64,000 nt of DNA from Mycobacterium sp. Marseille-P9652 (GCF_902652685.1 NZ_CACRUY010000005.1:1-64000), one strand, 5' to 3'. Numbered from the stretch's first letter, positions 53,909 through 63,094 are shown. The notes: generated by a model from the sequence alone, not told the origin. Numbers and translations: made by a program.

Positions 53909-55895
53909 GCCTTTTTCGAAAGGCCACTCCTCGCGATACTCGGCCTACACCGGGGGACCCGACCCGCTGGCCCCGCCGGTGGATCTGCGCGAGGCGCTCG
54001 AACAGATCGGCCAGGACGTCATGGCCGGAACGTCACCGCGCCGCGCCCTCTCGGAGTTGCTGCGCCGGGGCACCGAGAACATGCGCGGCGCCGACCGGCT
54101 GGCGGCCGAGGCCAACCGTCGCCGCCGGGAGTTGTTGCGCCGCAACAACTTGGACGGCACGTTGCAGGACATCAAGAAACTGCTCGACGAGGCCGTGCTG
54201 GCCGAACGCAAGGAACTGGCGCGCGCGCTCGACGACGACGCCCGCTTCGGGGAACTGCAGCTCGACGCGCTGCCCGCATCGCCGGCCAAGGCCGTCCAGG
54301 AGCTCTCGGATTACAACTGGCGCAGCGCCGAGGCCCGCGAAAAGTACGAACAGATCAAGGATCTGCTGGGCCGCGAAATGCTCGACCAGCGCTTCGCCGG
54401 CATGAAGCAGGCGCTCGAGGGCGCCACCGACGAGGACCGCCAGCACGTCAAGGACATGCTGGACGACCTGAACAACCTGCTGGACAAGCACTCCCGCGGC
54501 GAGGACACGCAGCAGGACTTCCAGGAGTTCATGGACAAGCACGGCGAGTTCTTCCCCGAGAACCCCCGCAACGTCGAGGAACTGCTCGACTCGCTGGCCA
54601 AGCGCGCTGCCGCCGCCCAGCGCTTCCGCAACAGCCTGAGCCCCGAGCAGCGCGCCGAGCTGGATGCGTTGGCGCAGCAGGCATTCGGCTCTCCTGACCT
54701 GATGCAGGCGTTGAACCGCCTCGACGCGCACCTGCAGGCGGCGCGGCCGGGTGAGGACTGGACCGGGTCGGAGGAGTTTTCGGGCGACAACCCGTTCGGG
54801 ATGGGCGAGGGCACCCAGGCGCTCGCCGACATCGGCGAGCTCGAGCAGCTGGCCGAGCAGCTCTCGCAGAGCTACCCCGGCGCCACCATGGACGATGTCG
54901 ACCTCGACGCGCTCGCCCGCCAGCTCGGCGACCAGGCCGCCGTCGACGCCCGCACGCTGGCCGAGCTGGAGCGCGCGCTGGTCAACCAGGGCTTCCTGGA
55001 CCGGGGATCCGACGGCCAGTGGCGGCTGTCCCCGAAGGCAATGCGCCGGCTCGGGGAGACCGCGTTGCGCGATGTGGCGCAACAGCTTTCGAGTCGGCGC
55101 GGCGAACGGGAGCTCCGGCGCGCCGGGGCCGCCGGCGAGCTGACCGGTGCCACCCGCCCGTGGCAGTTCGGCGACACCGAGCCGTGGAACATCCCCCGCA
55201 CCTTGACGAACGCCGTGCTGCGGCAGGCGGGGACGGCCACCCGGGACGGTCGCGTGACGCCGCTGAAGATCACCGTCGAGGACGTCGAGGTCTCCGAGAC
55301 CGAGACGCGCACGCAGGCGGCGGTAGCGCTGCTGGTGGACACCTCGTTCTCGATGGTGATGGAGAATCGCTGGCTGCCGATGAAGCAGACGGCGCTTGCC
55401 CTCAATCACCTGGTCAGCACGCGGTTCCGGTCGGATGCGTTGCAGATCATCGCGTTTGGCCGCTACGCGAGGACGGTGACGGCAGCGGAGCTCACCGGCC
55501 TCGAGGGCGTCTACGAGCAGGGCACCAACCTGCATCACGCGCTCGCACTGGCGGGCCGGCATCTCCGGCGGCATACCAACGCCCAACCCGTCGTCCTTGT
55601 CGTGACCGACGGCGAACCGACCGCGCACCTCGAGGATTTCGACGGCGACGGCACGTCGGTGTTCTTCGACTACCCGCCGCATCCGCGGACGATCGCCCAT
55701 ACCGTGCGCGGATTCGACGACATGGCCCGGCTCGGTGCGCAGATCACGATTTTCCGCCTGGGCAGCGACCCCGGCCTGGCGCGGTTCATCGACCAGGTGG
55801 CCCGCCGCGTCGAGGGACGCGTGGTGGTGCCCGACCTCGACGGCCTGGGGGCGGCCGTGGTGGGCGACTACCTCAGGTCGCGCCGCCGGCGATAG
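53901..55895 (+). CDS. VWA-domain partner of the MoxR-like ATPase (Rv0959-like)
   Basis: ATG 53901 overlaps the end of the ATPase gene; the 30-codon extension upstream is a frame shadow. Of 664 residues, about 1-440 are long charged helices (LDDLNNLLDKHSRGEDTQQD, LLDSLAKRAAAAQRFRNSLS) likely to form coiled coils. Residues about 470-664 are a von Willebrand A domain with the metal-ion-dependent adhesion site: VDTSFSM (DxSxS), a threonine in GTNLHHALALAG and VTDGEPTAH. No signal peptide or membrane helix is seen, so both partners are cytosolic. The length is near the recalled 672 residues of Rv0959. Confidence 0.88.
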   Translation: MAKPFSKGHSSRYSAYTGGPDPLAPPVDLREALEQIGQDVMAGTSPRRALSELLRRGTENMRGADRLAAEANRRRRELLRRNNLDGTLQDIKKLLDEAVLAERKELARALDDDARFGELQLDALPASPAKAVQELSDYNWRSAEAREKYEQIKDLLGREMLDQRFAGMKQALEGATDEDRQHVKDMLDDLNNLLDKHSRGEDTQQDFQEFMDKHGEFFPENPRNVEELLDSLAKRAAAAQRFRNSLSPEQRAELDALAQQAFGSPDLMQALNRLDAHLQAARPGEDWTGSEEFSGDNPFGMGEGTQALADIGELEQLAEQLSQSYPGATMDDVDLDALARQLGDQAAVDARTLAELERALVNQGFLDRGSDGQWRLSPKAMRRLGETALRDVAQQLSSRRGERELRRAGAAGELTGATRPWQFGDTEPWNIPRTLTNAVLRQAGTATRDGRVTPLKITVEDVEVSETETRTQAAVALLVDTSFSMVMENRWLPMKQTALALNHLVSTRFRSDALQIIAFGRYARTVTAAELTGLEGVYEQGTNLHHALALAGRHLRRHTNAQPVVLVVTDGEPTAHLEDFDGDGTSVFFDYPPHPRTIAHTVRGFDDMARLGAQITIFRLGSDPGLARFIDQVARRVEGRVVVPDLDGLGAAVVGDYLRSRRRR

Positions 55896-55941
55896 CTTCG
55901 TCACAGGGTTGACGGTCTACCGACCGGGTATTCGCAAGCGC

Positions 55942-56790
55942 ATGAGCAACGTCCCGGCAATCGAACTCAACGACGGTCACCGCATCCCCCAGCTCGGCTT
56001 CGGCGTTTTCCAGATTCCGCCCGACGAGACCGCCGCGGCGGTCAAGCTCGCACTCGACATCGGCTACCGGCACATCGACACCGCCGAAATGTACGGCAAC
56101 GAAAAGGAAGTCGGTCAGGGCATCCGCGACTCCGGCCTGGACCGGTCCGAGGTGTTCGTCACCAGCAAGCTGAACAACGGCTTTCACCGCCCCGACGACG
56201 CGCGCCGGGCCTTCGACGGCACACTCGAGGCGCTGGGGTCCGACTACGTCGACCTGTTCCTCATCCACTGGCCGCTGCCGACGCTGTACGACGGGGACTT
56301 CGTCTCGACGTGGAAGGTGTTCGAGGAGTTCGCCCGAGACGGCCGCGCCCGCAGCATCGGCGTCTCGAACTTCCAGCCCGCACACCTCGATCGGCTGGCC
56401 GCCGAAACCGGCATTGTCCCCGCGGTCAACCAGATCGAGGTGCACCCGTACTTCACCAACGACGAGGTCCGCGCCTACGGACGCGACCACGGAATCGCGA
56501 CCGAGGCGTGGTCGCCGATCGCCCAGGGCAAGGTGCTCGACGACCCGGTGATCACCCGCATCGCCGGGGACCACGGGAAGTCGCCCGCGCAGGTGGTGTT
56601 GCGCTGGCACATCCAGCGCGGCGACATCGTGTTCCCCAAGTCGGTGACGCCGGAGCGGATCAAGGCCAACTTCGAGCTGTTCGACTTCGAGCTCGACGGC
56701 GACGATATGGCCGCGATCTCTGGGCTCGACCGGGGCGAGTCGGGCAGGACCGGGCCGGACCCCGATACGTTCGACTACGTGCCGGACTGA
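55942..56790 (+). CDS. aldo/keto reductase
   Basis: A 282-residue TIM-barrel NADPH-dependent reductase starting MSNVPAIELNDGHRIPQLGF. The catalytic tetrad is visible: Asp and Tyr in YRHIDTAEMYGNEKEVG, Lys in VFVTSKLNN, His in LFLIHWPLP. The cofactor region VFPKSVTPERIKANFELFDF is typical. It resembles Rv2971-type and diketogluconate-reductase-type enzymes; the substrate is unknown. In M. tuberculosis the segment between the VWA gene and the DUF1707 gene holds other genes. A copy of the dispersed palindromic repeat lies just after the stop (56803-56843). Confidence 0.93.
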   Translation: MSNVPAIELNDGHRIPQLGFGVFQIPPDETAAAVKLALDIGYRHIDTAEMYGNEKEVGQGIRDSGLDRSEVFVTSKLNNGFHRPDDARRAFDGTLEALGSDYVDLFLIHWPLPTLYDGDFVSTWKVFEEFARDGRARSIGVSNFQPAHLDRLAAETGIVPAVNQIEVHPYFTNDEVRAYGRDHGIATEAWSPIAQGKVLDDPVITRIAGDHGKSPAQVVLRWHIQRGDIVFPKSVTPERIKANFELFDFELDGDDMAAISGLDRGESGRTGPDPDTFDYVPD

Positions 56791-56802
56791 CTGTTTGACC
56801 AC

Positions 56803-56843
56803 GGCGACCCGCATCGCCCGGCTTCGCCGCGCTCGCGATCGCC
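56803..56843 (+). repeat. single copy of a dispersed palindromic repeat
   Basis: GGCGACCCGCATCGCCCGGC followed by TTCGCCGCGCTCGCGATCGC and C. It is 40/41 identical to 58074-58114 inside echA7 and, on the other strand, about 80% identical to the core of the 55-bp tandem unit at 37701. It lies between convergent genes. Confidence 0.85.
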
Positions 56844-57452
56844 TTACGAAGCGCCGCGGGGCCGGCGGGCTTTGCGCTTGATGCCCACGGCACCCCAGAA
56901 GGAGAAGCCGCGGATCTTCACCTTCGGCGCGCCGGGGGTGCCCTGGCCGAGGACGGTGTTGTCGAAGTTGCCCATCACACCGCGGCCCTGGATCTGCACG
57001 TTCACCTCGGGCGGCAGCAGGACGTTCTGGACGCCCATGATCGAGATCGCGTGGATGTCGACCTCGGTCGAGGTGAAGTCCGCATACCGCAGGTCCAGCA
57101 CCCCGCTACCCCACAGCGTGAACGCGGTGAGCTTCTTGGGGACGTTCCACCGGCCGCGCCGCTCGAATCCGCTCAGCACGGCCAGGAGCAACGTCGACGG
57201 CGCCGGGTTGGGTTTGCCGCCGCGTCGCGGGCTGATCGGGGCGCCCAGCAGATCCGCCCGCAGCTCGTCGAGTTCCTCGTACGTCGTTGCGGCATACGCC
57301 TTAGCGAGCCGGTCCTCGTAGTCCTTGAGCTGGAGGCGCCCCTGCTCGGCCGCGTAGGCCAGCAACTGCGCGAGCTGGATGCGATCGGTGTCGGCCGCGC
57401 GCGACGATTCGTCACGCGCTTCCTTCGCACCACGCTGCGCCGAGTTGCTCAT
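56844..57452 (-). CDS. DUF1707 protein with C-terminal LiaF-like domain (Rv0966c-like)
   Basis: The start at ATG 57452 gives 202 residues (MSNSAQRGAKEARDESSRAA). Residues 18-72 are a DUF1707 SHOCT-like region (ADTDRIQLAQLLAYAAEQGR, ending TYEELDELRADL). Residues 110-202 are a beta-rich domain of the DUF2154/LiaF type (LTAFTLWGSGVLDLRYADFT, VNVQIQGRGVMGNFDN). There is no membrane helix. Proteins of this kind are linked to envelope-stress sensing, but the role here is unknown. It corresponds to Rv0966c. The csoR-ctpV copper genes that follow Rv0966c in M. tuberculosis are absent: echA7 comes next, after 59 bp. Confidence 0.85.
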   Translation of the reverse strand: MSNSAQRGAKEARDESSRAADTDRIQLAQLLAYAAEQGRLQLKDYEDRLAKAYAATTYEELDELRADLLGAPISPRRGGKPNPAPSTLLLAVLSGFERRGRWNVPKKLTAFTLWGSGVLDLRYADFTSTEVDIHAISIMGVQNVLLPPEVNVQIQGRGVMGNFDNTVLGQGTPGAPKVKIRGFSFWGAVGIKRKARRPRGAS

Positions 57453-57511
57453 CACCCACGAGCGTACGACGTAGAACTTTTGCTGCAAGGGGGTTGGTCA
57501 AACTGCAACGT

Positions 57512-58339
57512 TCAGCCGTCGGCGGCCCACCGCGGTGGGCGCTTCTGGAGAAACGCCATCATGCCCTCGCGCGCCTCGTCGGACACGAACAGCCGGGCCG
57601 ACTCCTCGGTGAGCCGCTCGGCGTCGCGGTCGAATCCCTCGAGCACCGCGGCGGTCGTCAGCGCTTTCGAGGCCGCGAGGCCCTGCGGTGATCCGCGGCC
57701 GACGTCGGCGACGATCTTCCCGACGGCGGCGTCGACGTCGTCGACCGCCATCGTGACCAGTCCGATGTCCGCGGCCGTCGCCGCGTCGAACGTCTCGCCG
57801 GTCAGGTAGTAGCGGGCCGCGGCCCGCGGCGACATTTTGGGCAGCAGCGTCAGGGAGATGATCGCCGGGGCGACGCCGATGCGGGCCTCGGTCAAGGCGA
57901 ACGTGCTGCGCGGACCGGCGACCGCGATGTCGCACGCGCCGACCAAGCCGAAGCCGCCCGCGCGGACGTGGCCGTCGACGGCGGCGACCACCGGCAGCGG
58001 CGAGGCGACGATCGCGCGCAACAGGGCGGTCATCTCCCGGGCGCGCGCCTCAGCCATCTCGTAAGCCGATGGTGGCGACCCGCCTCGCCCGGCTTCGCCG
58101 CGCTCGCGATCGCCACGTGGGCTGCCGCCGCCGGCCTCACCGAGGTCCGCGCCCGCGCAGAACGTGTTCCCCGTGTGACCTAGCACGACCACCCGCACCT
58201 TCGAGTCGGAGGCGGCCTCGCGCAGTCCCCGATGCAATTGATCGACCAGGGCCGTCGACAACGCGTTGCGGTTGTGCGGCGAGTTCAGCGTGAGCCGGGC
58301 GACATGCCCGTCGACGGAATACTCGACGACGGTGTCCAT
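57512..58339 (-). CDS. echA7: enoyl-CoA hydratase EchA7, with repeat-derived insertion
   Basis: A 275-residue crotonase from ATG 58339, which overlaps the fadE12 stop by one base (TGATG). Marks are MDTVVEYSVDGHVARLTLNS, TFCAGADLGEAGG, AAVDGHVRAGGFGLVGACDI and the ending SDEAREGMMAFLQKRPPRW. After EAGG there is an insertion GGSPRGDRERGEAGRGGSPP, encoded by a copy of the dispersed palindromic repeat (58074-58114). It lies in the variable loop after the oxyanion hole, so activity may be kept. It acts with FadE12/13 and AccA2/D2 in acyl-CoA (probably branched-chain) breakdown. Confidence 0.9.
   Translation of the reverse strand: MDTVVEYSVDGHVARLTLNSPHNRNALSTALVDQLHRGLREAASDSKVRVVVLGHTGNTFCAGADLGEAGGGSPRGDRERGEAGRGGSPPSAYEMAEARAREMTALLRAIVASPLPVVAAVDGHVRAGGFGLVGACDIAVAGPRSTFALTEARIGVAPAIISLTLLPKMSPRAAARYYLTGETFDAATAADIGLVTMAVDDVDAAVGKIVADVGRGSPQGLAASKALTTAAVLEGFDRDAERLTEESARLFVSDEAREGMMAFLQKRPPRWAADG
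58074..58114 (+). repeat. dispersed palindromic repeat inside echA7
   Basis: Differs at one position from 56803-56843 (CCTCGCCC for CATCGCCC). It falls within the echA7 frame, where it adds an Arg/Gly/Pro-rich loop without stopping translation. The two copies are 1.27 kb apart in the same orientation. Confidence 0.85.
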
Positions 58340-59505
58340 CAGTACGACCGGGGCAGGCCCAGCGACGTCTGCGCCACGAAGTTCAGCACCATCTCGCGGC
58401 TCACCGGGGCGATGCGCCCGAGCCGCGCCGAGGCGAGCATGGCGGCCACGCCGTACTCCTTGGTCAGGCCGTTGCCGCCCATCGACTGCACGGCCTGGTC
58501 CACCGAGCGGGTGGACGCCTCCGCGGCGGCGTACTTGGCCATGTTGGCGGCCTCGGCCGCGCCCGCGTCGTCGCCGCTGTCGTACAGCGTGGCGGCCTTC
58601 TGCATCATCAGCTTGGCCAGCTCGACCTCGATGTGGCACTGCGCCAACGGATGTGACAGGCCCTGGTGCGCGCCGATCGGCGTGCCCCAGACCTGCCGGG
58701 TCTTGACGTAGTCGGCCGCCTTGTTGAGGGCGAACCGGCCCATGCCGACGGCACTGGCCGCGCCCATGATGCGCTCGGGGTTCAGGCCCGCGAACAGCTG
58801 AGCGATGGCGGCGTCCTGTGCGCCGACGAGCGCGTCAGCCGGCAGCCGGACGTCGTCGAGGAACACCTGAAACTGGCGTTCGGGGCTGATGAGCTCCATG
58901 TCGATCGCGGTGTAGGTGAAGCCCGGCGCGTCGGTGGGGACGACGAACAGCGCGGGGCGCAGCTTGCCGGTCTTGGCCTCCTCGGTGCGGCCCACGACGA
59001 GAACGGCCTGCGCCTGGTCGACACCGGAGATGTAGACCTTCTGCCCCTTGAGGATCCAGTCGCCGCCGTCGCGGCGCGCGGTGGTGGTGATCCTGTGCGA
59101 GTTGGAGCCGGCGTCCGGCTCGGTGATGGCGAACGCCATCGTCAGGGTGCCGTCGGCGATCCCGGGCAGCCAGCGCTGCTTCTGCTCGTCGGTGCCGAAT
59201 TTGGCGATGATCGTGCCGTTGATGGCCGGCGACACCACCATCAGCAGCAGCGCGCTGCCCGCCGCGGCCATCTCCTCCATCACAAGGGACAGCTCGTACA
59301 TGCCGGCGCCGCCGCCGCCGTACTCCTCGGGCAGGTTCACCCCGAGGAAGCCGAGTTTGCCCGCCTCGGACCACAATTCGGTGGTGTGCTCGTGGGCGCG
59401 CGCCTTCTTGAGGTAGTACTCGCTGCCGTAGTTGGACGCCCACTCGGCCACCGCCTTGCGCAGCGCCCGGCGGTCCTCGCTCTCGATGAAGCTGGTCTCA
59501 ACCAT
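58339..59505 (-). CDS. fadE12: acyl-CoA dehydrogenase FadE12
   Basis: A 388-residue FAD-dependent acyl-CoA dehydrogenase. The FAD/substrate signature ITEPDAGSNSHRITTTARRD and GQKVYISGVDQAQAVLVVG lies in the middle; the C-terminal helical domain includes LNPERIMGAASAVGMGRFAL, QSMGGNGLTKEYGVA and RIAPVSREMVLNFVAQ. It introduces the alpha-beta double bond in an acyl-CoA. It is placed between accA2 and echA7 as in Rv0972c. The start follows the accA2 stop by 11 bp, so the whole fadE13-accD2-accA2-fadE12-echA7 series reads as one operon. Confidence 0.95.
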   Translation of the reverse strand: MVETSFIESEDRRALRKAVAEWASNYGSEYYLKKARAHEHTTELWSEAGKLGFLGVNLPEEYGGGGAGMYELSLVMEEMAAAGSALLLMVVSPAINGTIIAKFGTDEQKQRWLPGIADGTLTMAFAITEPDAGSNSHRITTTARRDGGDWILKGQKVYISGVDQAQAVLVVGRTEEAKTGKLRPALFVVPTDAPGFTYTAIDMELISPERQFQVFLDDVRLPADALVGAQDAAIAQLFAGLNPERIMGAASAVGMGRFALNKAADYVKTRQVWGTPIGAHQGLSHPLAQCHIEVELAKLMMQKAATLYDSGDDAGAAEAANMAKYAAAEASTRSVDQAVQSMGGNGLTKEYGVAAMLASARLGRIAPVSREMVLNFVAQTSLGLPRSY

Positions 59506-59516
59506 GTTTGATCTCC

Positions 59517-61493
59517 CTATGTTTCGGGCGCGTCGACCCGTGCCAGGACGGCGCCGACTTCCACTTGCTGGCCGGTCTGGACGTTGAGTTCGGCGAGGAC
59601 GCCGTCGGACGGCGCGGTGATGGTGTGTTCCATCTTCATCGCCTCCAGCCAGATCAGGGGCTGGCCGGCGGTGACGGTGTCCCCGACCGTGGCGGCGAGC
59701 CGGATGACGTTGCCCGGCATGGGCGCGATGAGCGAGCCCTGTTCGACGGCGGAGCCCGGCTCGGGGAACCGGGGCAGCGCGACGAGGTGGACGGGTCCGC
59801 GCGGGGAGTCGACGTAGACGTCTGGATCTTTTGAGCCGTACCGGTCGACCTGAAAGCGATAGGACACTCCGTCAGCGCCGGCCAGTACCACCTCGTCGGG
59901 CGCGGACGCCAACAGGTGCAGCGGCTCGCCACCGGGCAGTTCCAATCCGGCTCTGGTGAAACGGTATTCGACGCGGTGTTCGGTGTCCGCGTCGTCGCGG
60001 TACGCCTTGGTCTGATAGCCGGACGGGAGGTTGCGCCAGCCGCTGGGTGCAGAGCGGAAGACGGTGGCGCTCGCGCGGTTGTGGGCGGCGTCGGCCAGTG
60101 CGGCGGCCAGCGCCGAAAGCCGGACGGTGCCGGCGTCGGCGAGCGGCGCGGACAACTCCGCCAGCCCGTGCGTGTCGAAGAACGCGGTGTCGGTGTCGCC
60201 GTCGAGAAACGCCTTGTGCCGCAGGACGTTGACGAGCAGCTCGCGGTTGGTGCGCACGCCGTGCACCCGGGCGCGGGCCAGGGCATCGGCGAGCACGAGC
60301 GCCGCCTGCCGGCGCGTGGGCGCGTAGGAGATGACCTTGGCCAGCATCGGGTCGTAGTGGATCGACACGGTGAAGCCGTCGACGACCCCCGAGTCCAGCC
60401 GGATCCCGGTGCGGTGCCCCAGTGTGGTGAATTGAGTTCGCAGCGAGGGGATCTCGATGCGGTGCACCGGGCCGGCCTGCGGCTGCCAGCCCTGCGCGGG
60501 GTCTTCGGCGTAGAGCCGGGCCTCGATCGAATGTCCCCGTGCGGCAGGGGGTTCGGCGTCGAGGCGTTCGCCGTCGGCGACCGCCAGCTGCAACTCGACC
60601 AGGTCGAGCCCGGTGGTCTCCTCGGTGACGGGGTGCTCCACCTGCAGCCGGGTGTTCATCTCGAGGAAGTAGAACTCGCCCGCGTCGTCGGCGAGGAACT
60701 CGACGGTCCCCGCCCCCGCGTAGCCGATGGCGGCGGCTGCCAGCCGCGCCGCCTCGAACAGCTTGTCCCGCATGCCCGGTATGCGCTCGACCAGGGGGGA
60801 GGGGGCCTCCTCGATGATCTTCTGGTGGCGGCGCTGGATGGAGCATTCGCGTTCCCCGACGGCCCACACGGTGCCATGATTGTCGGCGAGGACCTGCACC
60901 TCGACGTGATGTCCGGTGGGCAGGTAGCGCTCGCAGAAGACGGTCGGGTCGCCGAACGCGGACTGCGCCTCGCGCCGGGCCGCGGCCACTTCGCTTGCCA
61001 GCGCCGACAATTCGCGGACGACCCGCATCCCGCGGCCGCCGCCGCCGGCCGACGCCTTGACCAGCACCGGCAGTTGGGCCTCGGTGACCGAATCCGGGTC
61101 GAGCTCGTCGAGCACCGGCACCCCGGCGGCGGCCATCAGCTTCTTGGACTCGATCTTCGAGCCCATCGCGCGCACCGCGTCCACCGGCGGCCCCACCCAC
61201 ACCAGCCCCGCGTCCTGCACGGCGGCGGCGAAGTCGGCGTTCTCCGAGAGGAATCCGTAGCCGGGATGGATGGCGTCGGCGCCGGCCGCCCGGGCCGCGG
61301 CGATGAGGGCCTCGGCGTTGAGGTAGTCGTTGGTCTTCGGCAGCCGCACCCGGGCGTCGGCCTCGGCGACGTGGGGGGCGCCGGCGTCCGGGTCGGTGTA
61401 CACGGCGACGGTGCCCAGGCCCAGCCGGCGGCAGGTGGCGAACACCCGGCGGGCGATCTCGCCCCGGTTGGCGACCAGCACTCGAGTGACCAT
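59517..61493 (-). CDS. accA2: acyl-CoA carboxylase alpha chain AccA2
   Basis: A 658-residue biotin-dependent carboxylase subunit starting MVTRVLVANRGEIARRVFAT. Residues 1-450 are the biotin carboxylase (ATP-grasp) with KASAGGGGRGMRVV, VEVQVLADNHGTVWAVGERE and FLEMNTRLQVEHPVTEETTG. The C-terminal biotinyl domain has the lysine in EAMKMEH (Lys about 620). With AccD2 it carboxylates an acyl-CoA; the neighbours suggest a 3-methylcrotonyl-CoA-type or branched-chain substrate. A long upstream in-frame extension is an artefact of the accD2 sequence. Confidence 0.95.
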   Translation of the reverse strand: MVTRVLVANRGEIARRVFATCRRLGLGTVAVYTDPDAGAPHVAEADARVRLPKTNDYLNAEALIAAARAAGADAIHPGYGFLSENADFAAAVQDAGLVWVGPPVDAVRAMGSKIESKKLMAAAGVPVLDELDPDSVTEAQLPVLVKASAGGGGRGMRVVRELSALASEVAAARREAQSAFGDPTVFCERYLPTGHHVEVQVLADNHGTVWAVGERECSIQRRHQKIIEEAPSPLVERIPGMRDKLFEAARLAAAAIGYAGAGTVEFLADDAGEFYFLEMNTRLQVEHPVTEETTGLDLVELQLAVADGERLDAEPPAARGHSIEARLYAEDPAQGWQPQAGPVHRIEIPSLRTQFTTLGHRTGIRLDSGVVDGFTVSIHYDPMLAKVISYAPTRRQAALVLADALARARVHGVRTNRELLVNVLRHKAFLDGDTDTAFFDTHGLAELSAPLADAGTVRLSALAAALADAAHNRASATVFRSAPSGWRNLPSGYQTKAYRDDADTEHRVEYRFTRAGLELPGGEPLHLLASAPDEVVLAGADGVSYRFQVDRYGSKDPDVYVDSPRGPVHLVALPRFPEPGSAVEQGSLIAPMPGNVIRLAATVGDTVTAGQPLIWLEAMKMEHTITAPSDGVLAELNVQTGQQVEVGAVLARVDAPET

Positions 61494-61498
61494 GCGAC

Positions 61499-63094
61499 TC
61501 ACATCCGGAAGACGCCGAAGTTCGACGTCCCCTCGATCGGGCCATTGGCGATGGCGGACAGGCACATTCCCAGCACGGTGCGGGTGTCGCGCGGGTCGAT
61601 CACCCCGTCGTCGTAGAGCATTCCCGACAACACCAGCGGCAGCGACTCGGCCTCGATCTGGCCCTCGACCGCGGCGCGCATCGCCGCGTCCGCCGCCTCG
61701 TCGACCTGTTGGCCGCGGGCCTCGGAGGCGGCGCGGGCGACGATCGACAGCACGCCCGCCAATTGCGCACCGCCCATCACCGCCGATTTGGCGCTGGGCC
61801 AGGCGAACAGGAACCGGGGATCGTAGGCGCGCCCGCACATCCCATAATGGCCGGCGCCGTAGGACGCGCCGATCAGCAGCGAGATGTGCGGGACGGTGGA
61901 GTTGGAGACGGCGTTGATCATCATCGAGCCGTGCTTGATCATGCCGCCCTCCTCGTAGTCCTTACCCACCATGTAACCGGTGGTGTTGTGCAGGAACAAC
62001 AGTGGCGTGTCGGAGCGGTTGGCCAGCTGGATGAACTGCGTGGCCTTCTGCGACTCCTCGCTGAACAGCACGCCGCGGGCGTTGGCCAGGATGCCGAGCG
62101 GGTAGCCGTGCAGCCGGGCCCAGCCGGTCACCAGCGACGAGCCGTACATCGGCTTGAACTCGTCGAATTCCGAGCCGTCGACGATGCGGGCGATCACCTC
62201 GCGCGGGTCGAACGGGATGCGCAGATCGGCCGGCACGATGCCGATCAGTTCCTCGGCGTCGAACAGCGGCTCGGTGACCGGGCCGGGGGCGGGTCCCTGT
62301 TTGGTCCAGTTCAGGCGCGCCACGATGCGGCGGCCGATACGGATGGCGTCGAGTTCGTCGACGGCGAAGTAGTCGGCCAGACCCGAGATGCGGGCGTGCA
62401 TTTCGGCGCCGCCCAACGACTCGTCGTCGGACTCCTCGCCGGTGGCCATCTTCACCAGCGGCGGCCCGGCGAGGAACACCTTGGAGCGCTCCTTGATCAT
62501 CACGACGTGATCGGACATCCCGGGAACGTAGGCGCCGCCCGCGGTGGAGTTGCCGAAGACCAGCGCGACGGTGGGGATTCCGGCGGCCGACAGCCGCGTG
62601 AGGTCGCGGAACATCTGGCCGCCGGGGATGAACACCTCTTTCTGGGTGGGCAGGTCGGCACCGCCGGACTCCACCAGCGAGATCACCGGCAACCGGTTCT
62701 CGAATGCGATCTTGTTGGCGCGCAATATCTTCCGCAGTGTCCACGGGTTGCTGGTGCCGCCCTTGACCGTGGGGTCGTTGGCCACGACCATGCACTCGAC
62801 GCCGCAGACCGCGCCGATCCCGGTGACGATGCTGGCGCCGACCTGGAATTGGCTGCCGTAGGCGGCGAGCGGGCACAGCTCGAGGAAGGGGGAGTCGGGG
62901 TCGACGAGCAGCTCGATGCGTTCGCGCGCGGTGAGCTTGCCGCGGGCGTGGTGCCGCTCGACGTACTTGGGCCCGCCGCCCGCGAGCGCCTTCGCGAGCT
63001 CGCCCTCGATCTCGGTGAGCTTCGCCGCGCACGCCGACGCTGCCTCGTCGTAGGCGGACGCGTTCGCGTCGAGGGTGGAGCGCAGGACGGTCAC
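61499..63094 (-). CDS. accD2: acyl-CoA carboxylase beta chain AccD2
   Basis: A 531-residue carboxyltransferase. GTG 63094 overlaps the fadE13 stop (GTGA) and gives VTVLRSTLDANASAYDEAAS. The N-terminal half contains GKLTARERIELLVDPDSPFL and VANDPTVKGGTSNPWTLRKI; the C-terminal half contains LFLHNTTGYMVGKDYEEGGM and ISLLIGASYGAGHYGMCGRA, with the oxyanion-forming Gly-rich turns. It transfers carboxyl from carboxybiotin on AccA2 to the acyl-CoA. It resembles methylcrotonyl-CoA carboxylase beta chains. accA2 starts 5 bp after its stop. Confidence 0.95.
   Translation of the reverse strand: MTVLRSTLDANASAYDEAASACAAKLTEIEGELAKALAGGGPKYVERHHARGKLTARERIELLVDPDSPFLELCPLAAYGSQFQVGASIVTGIGAVCGVECMVVANDPTVKGGTSNPWTLRKILRANKIAFENRLPVISLVESGGADLPTQKEVFIPGGQMFRDLTRLSAAGIPTVALVFGNSTAGGAYVPGMSDHVVMIKERSKVFLAGPPLVKMATGEESDDESLGGAEMHARISGLADYFAVDELDAIRIGRRIVARLNWTKQGPAPGPVTEPLFDAEELIGIVPADLRIPFDPREVIARIVDGSEFDEFKPMYGSSLVTGWARLHGYPLGILANARGVLFSEESQKATQFIQLANRSDTPLLFLHNTTGYMVGKDYEEGGMIKHGSMMINAVSNSTVPHISLLIGASYGAGHYGMCGRAYDPRFLFAWPSAKSAVMGGAQLAGVLSIVARAASEARGQQVDEAADAAMRAAVEGQIEAESLPLVLSGMLYDDGVIDPRDTRTVLGMCLSAIANGPIEGTSNFGVFRM

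Noticed and set aside
58145-58165. KstR-like sequence GAACGTGTTC inside echA7
   Set aside because: It lacks the outer T and A of the 14-bp motif and lies in coding sequence.
59916-61616. 566-residue plus-strand frame opposite accA2
   Set aside because: Antisense shadow of a clearly recognised biotin carboxylase; no domain or start signal.
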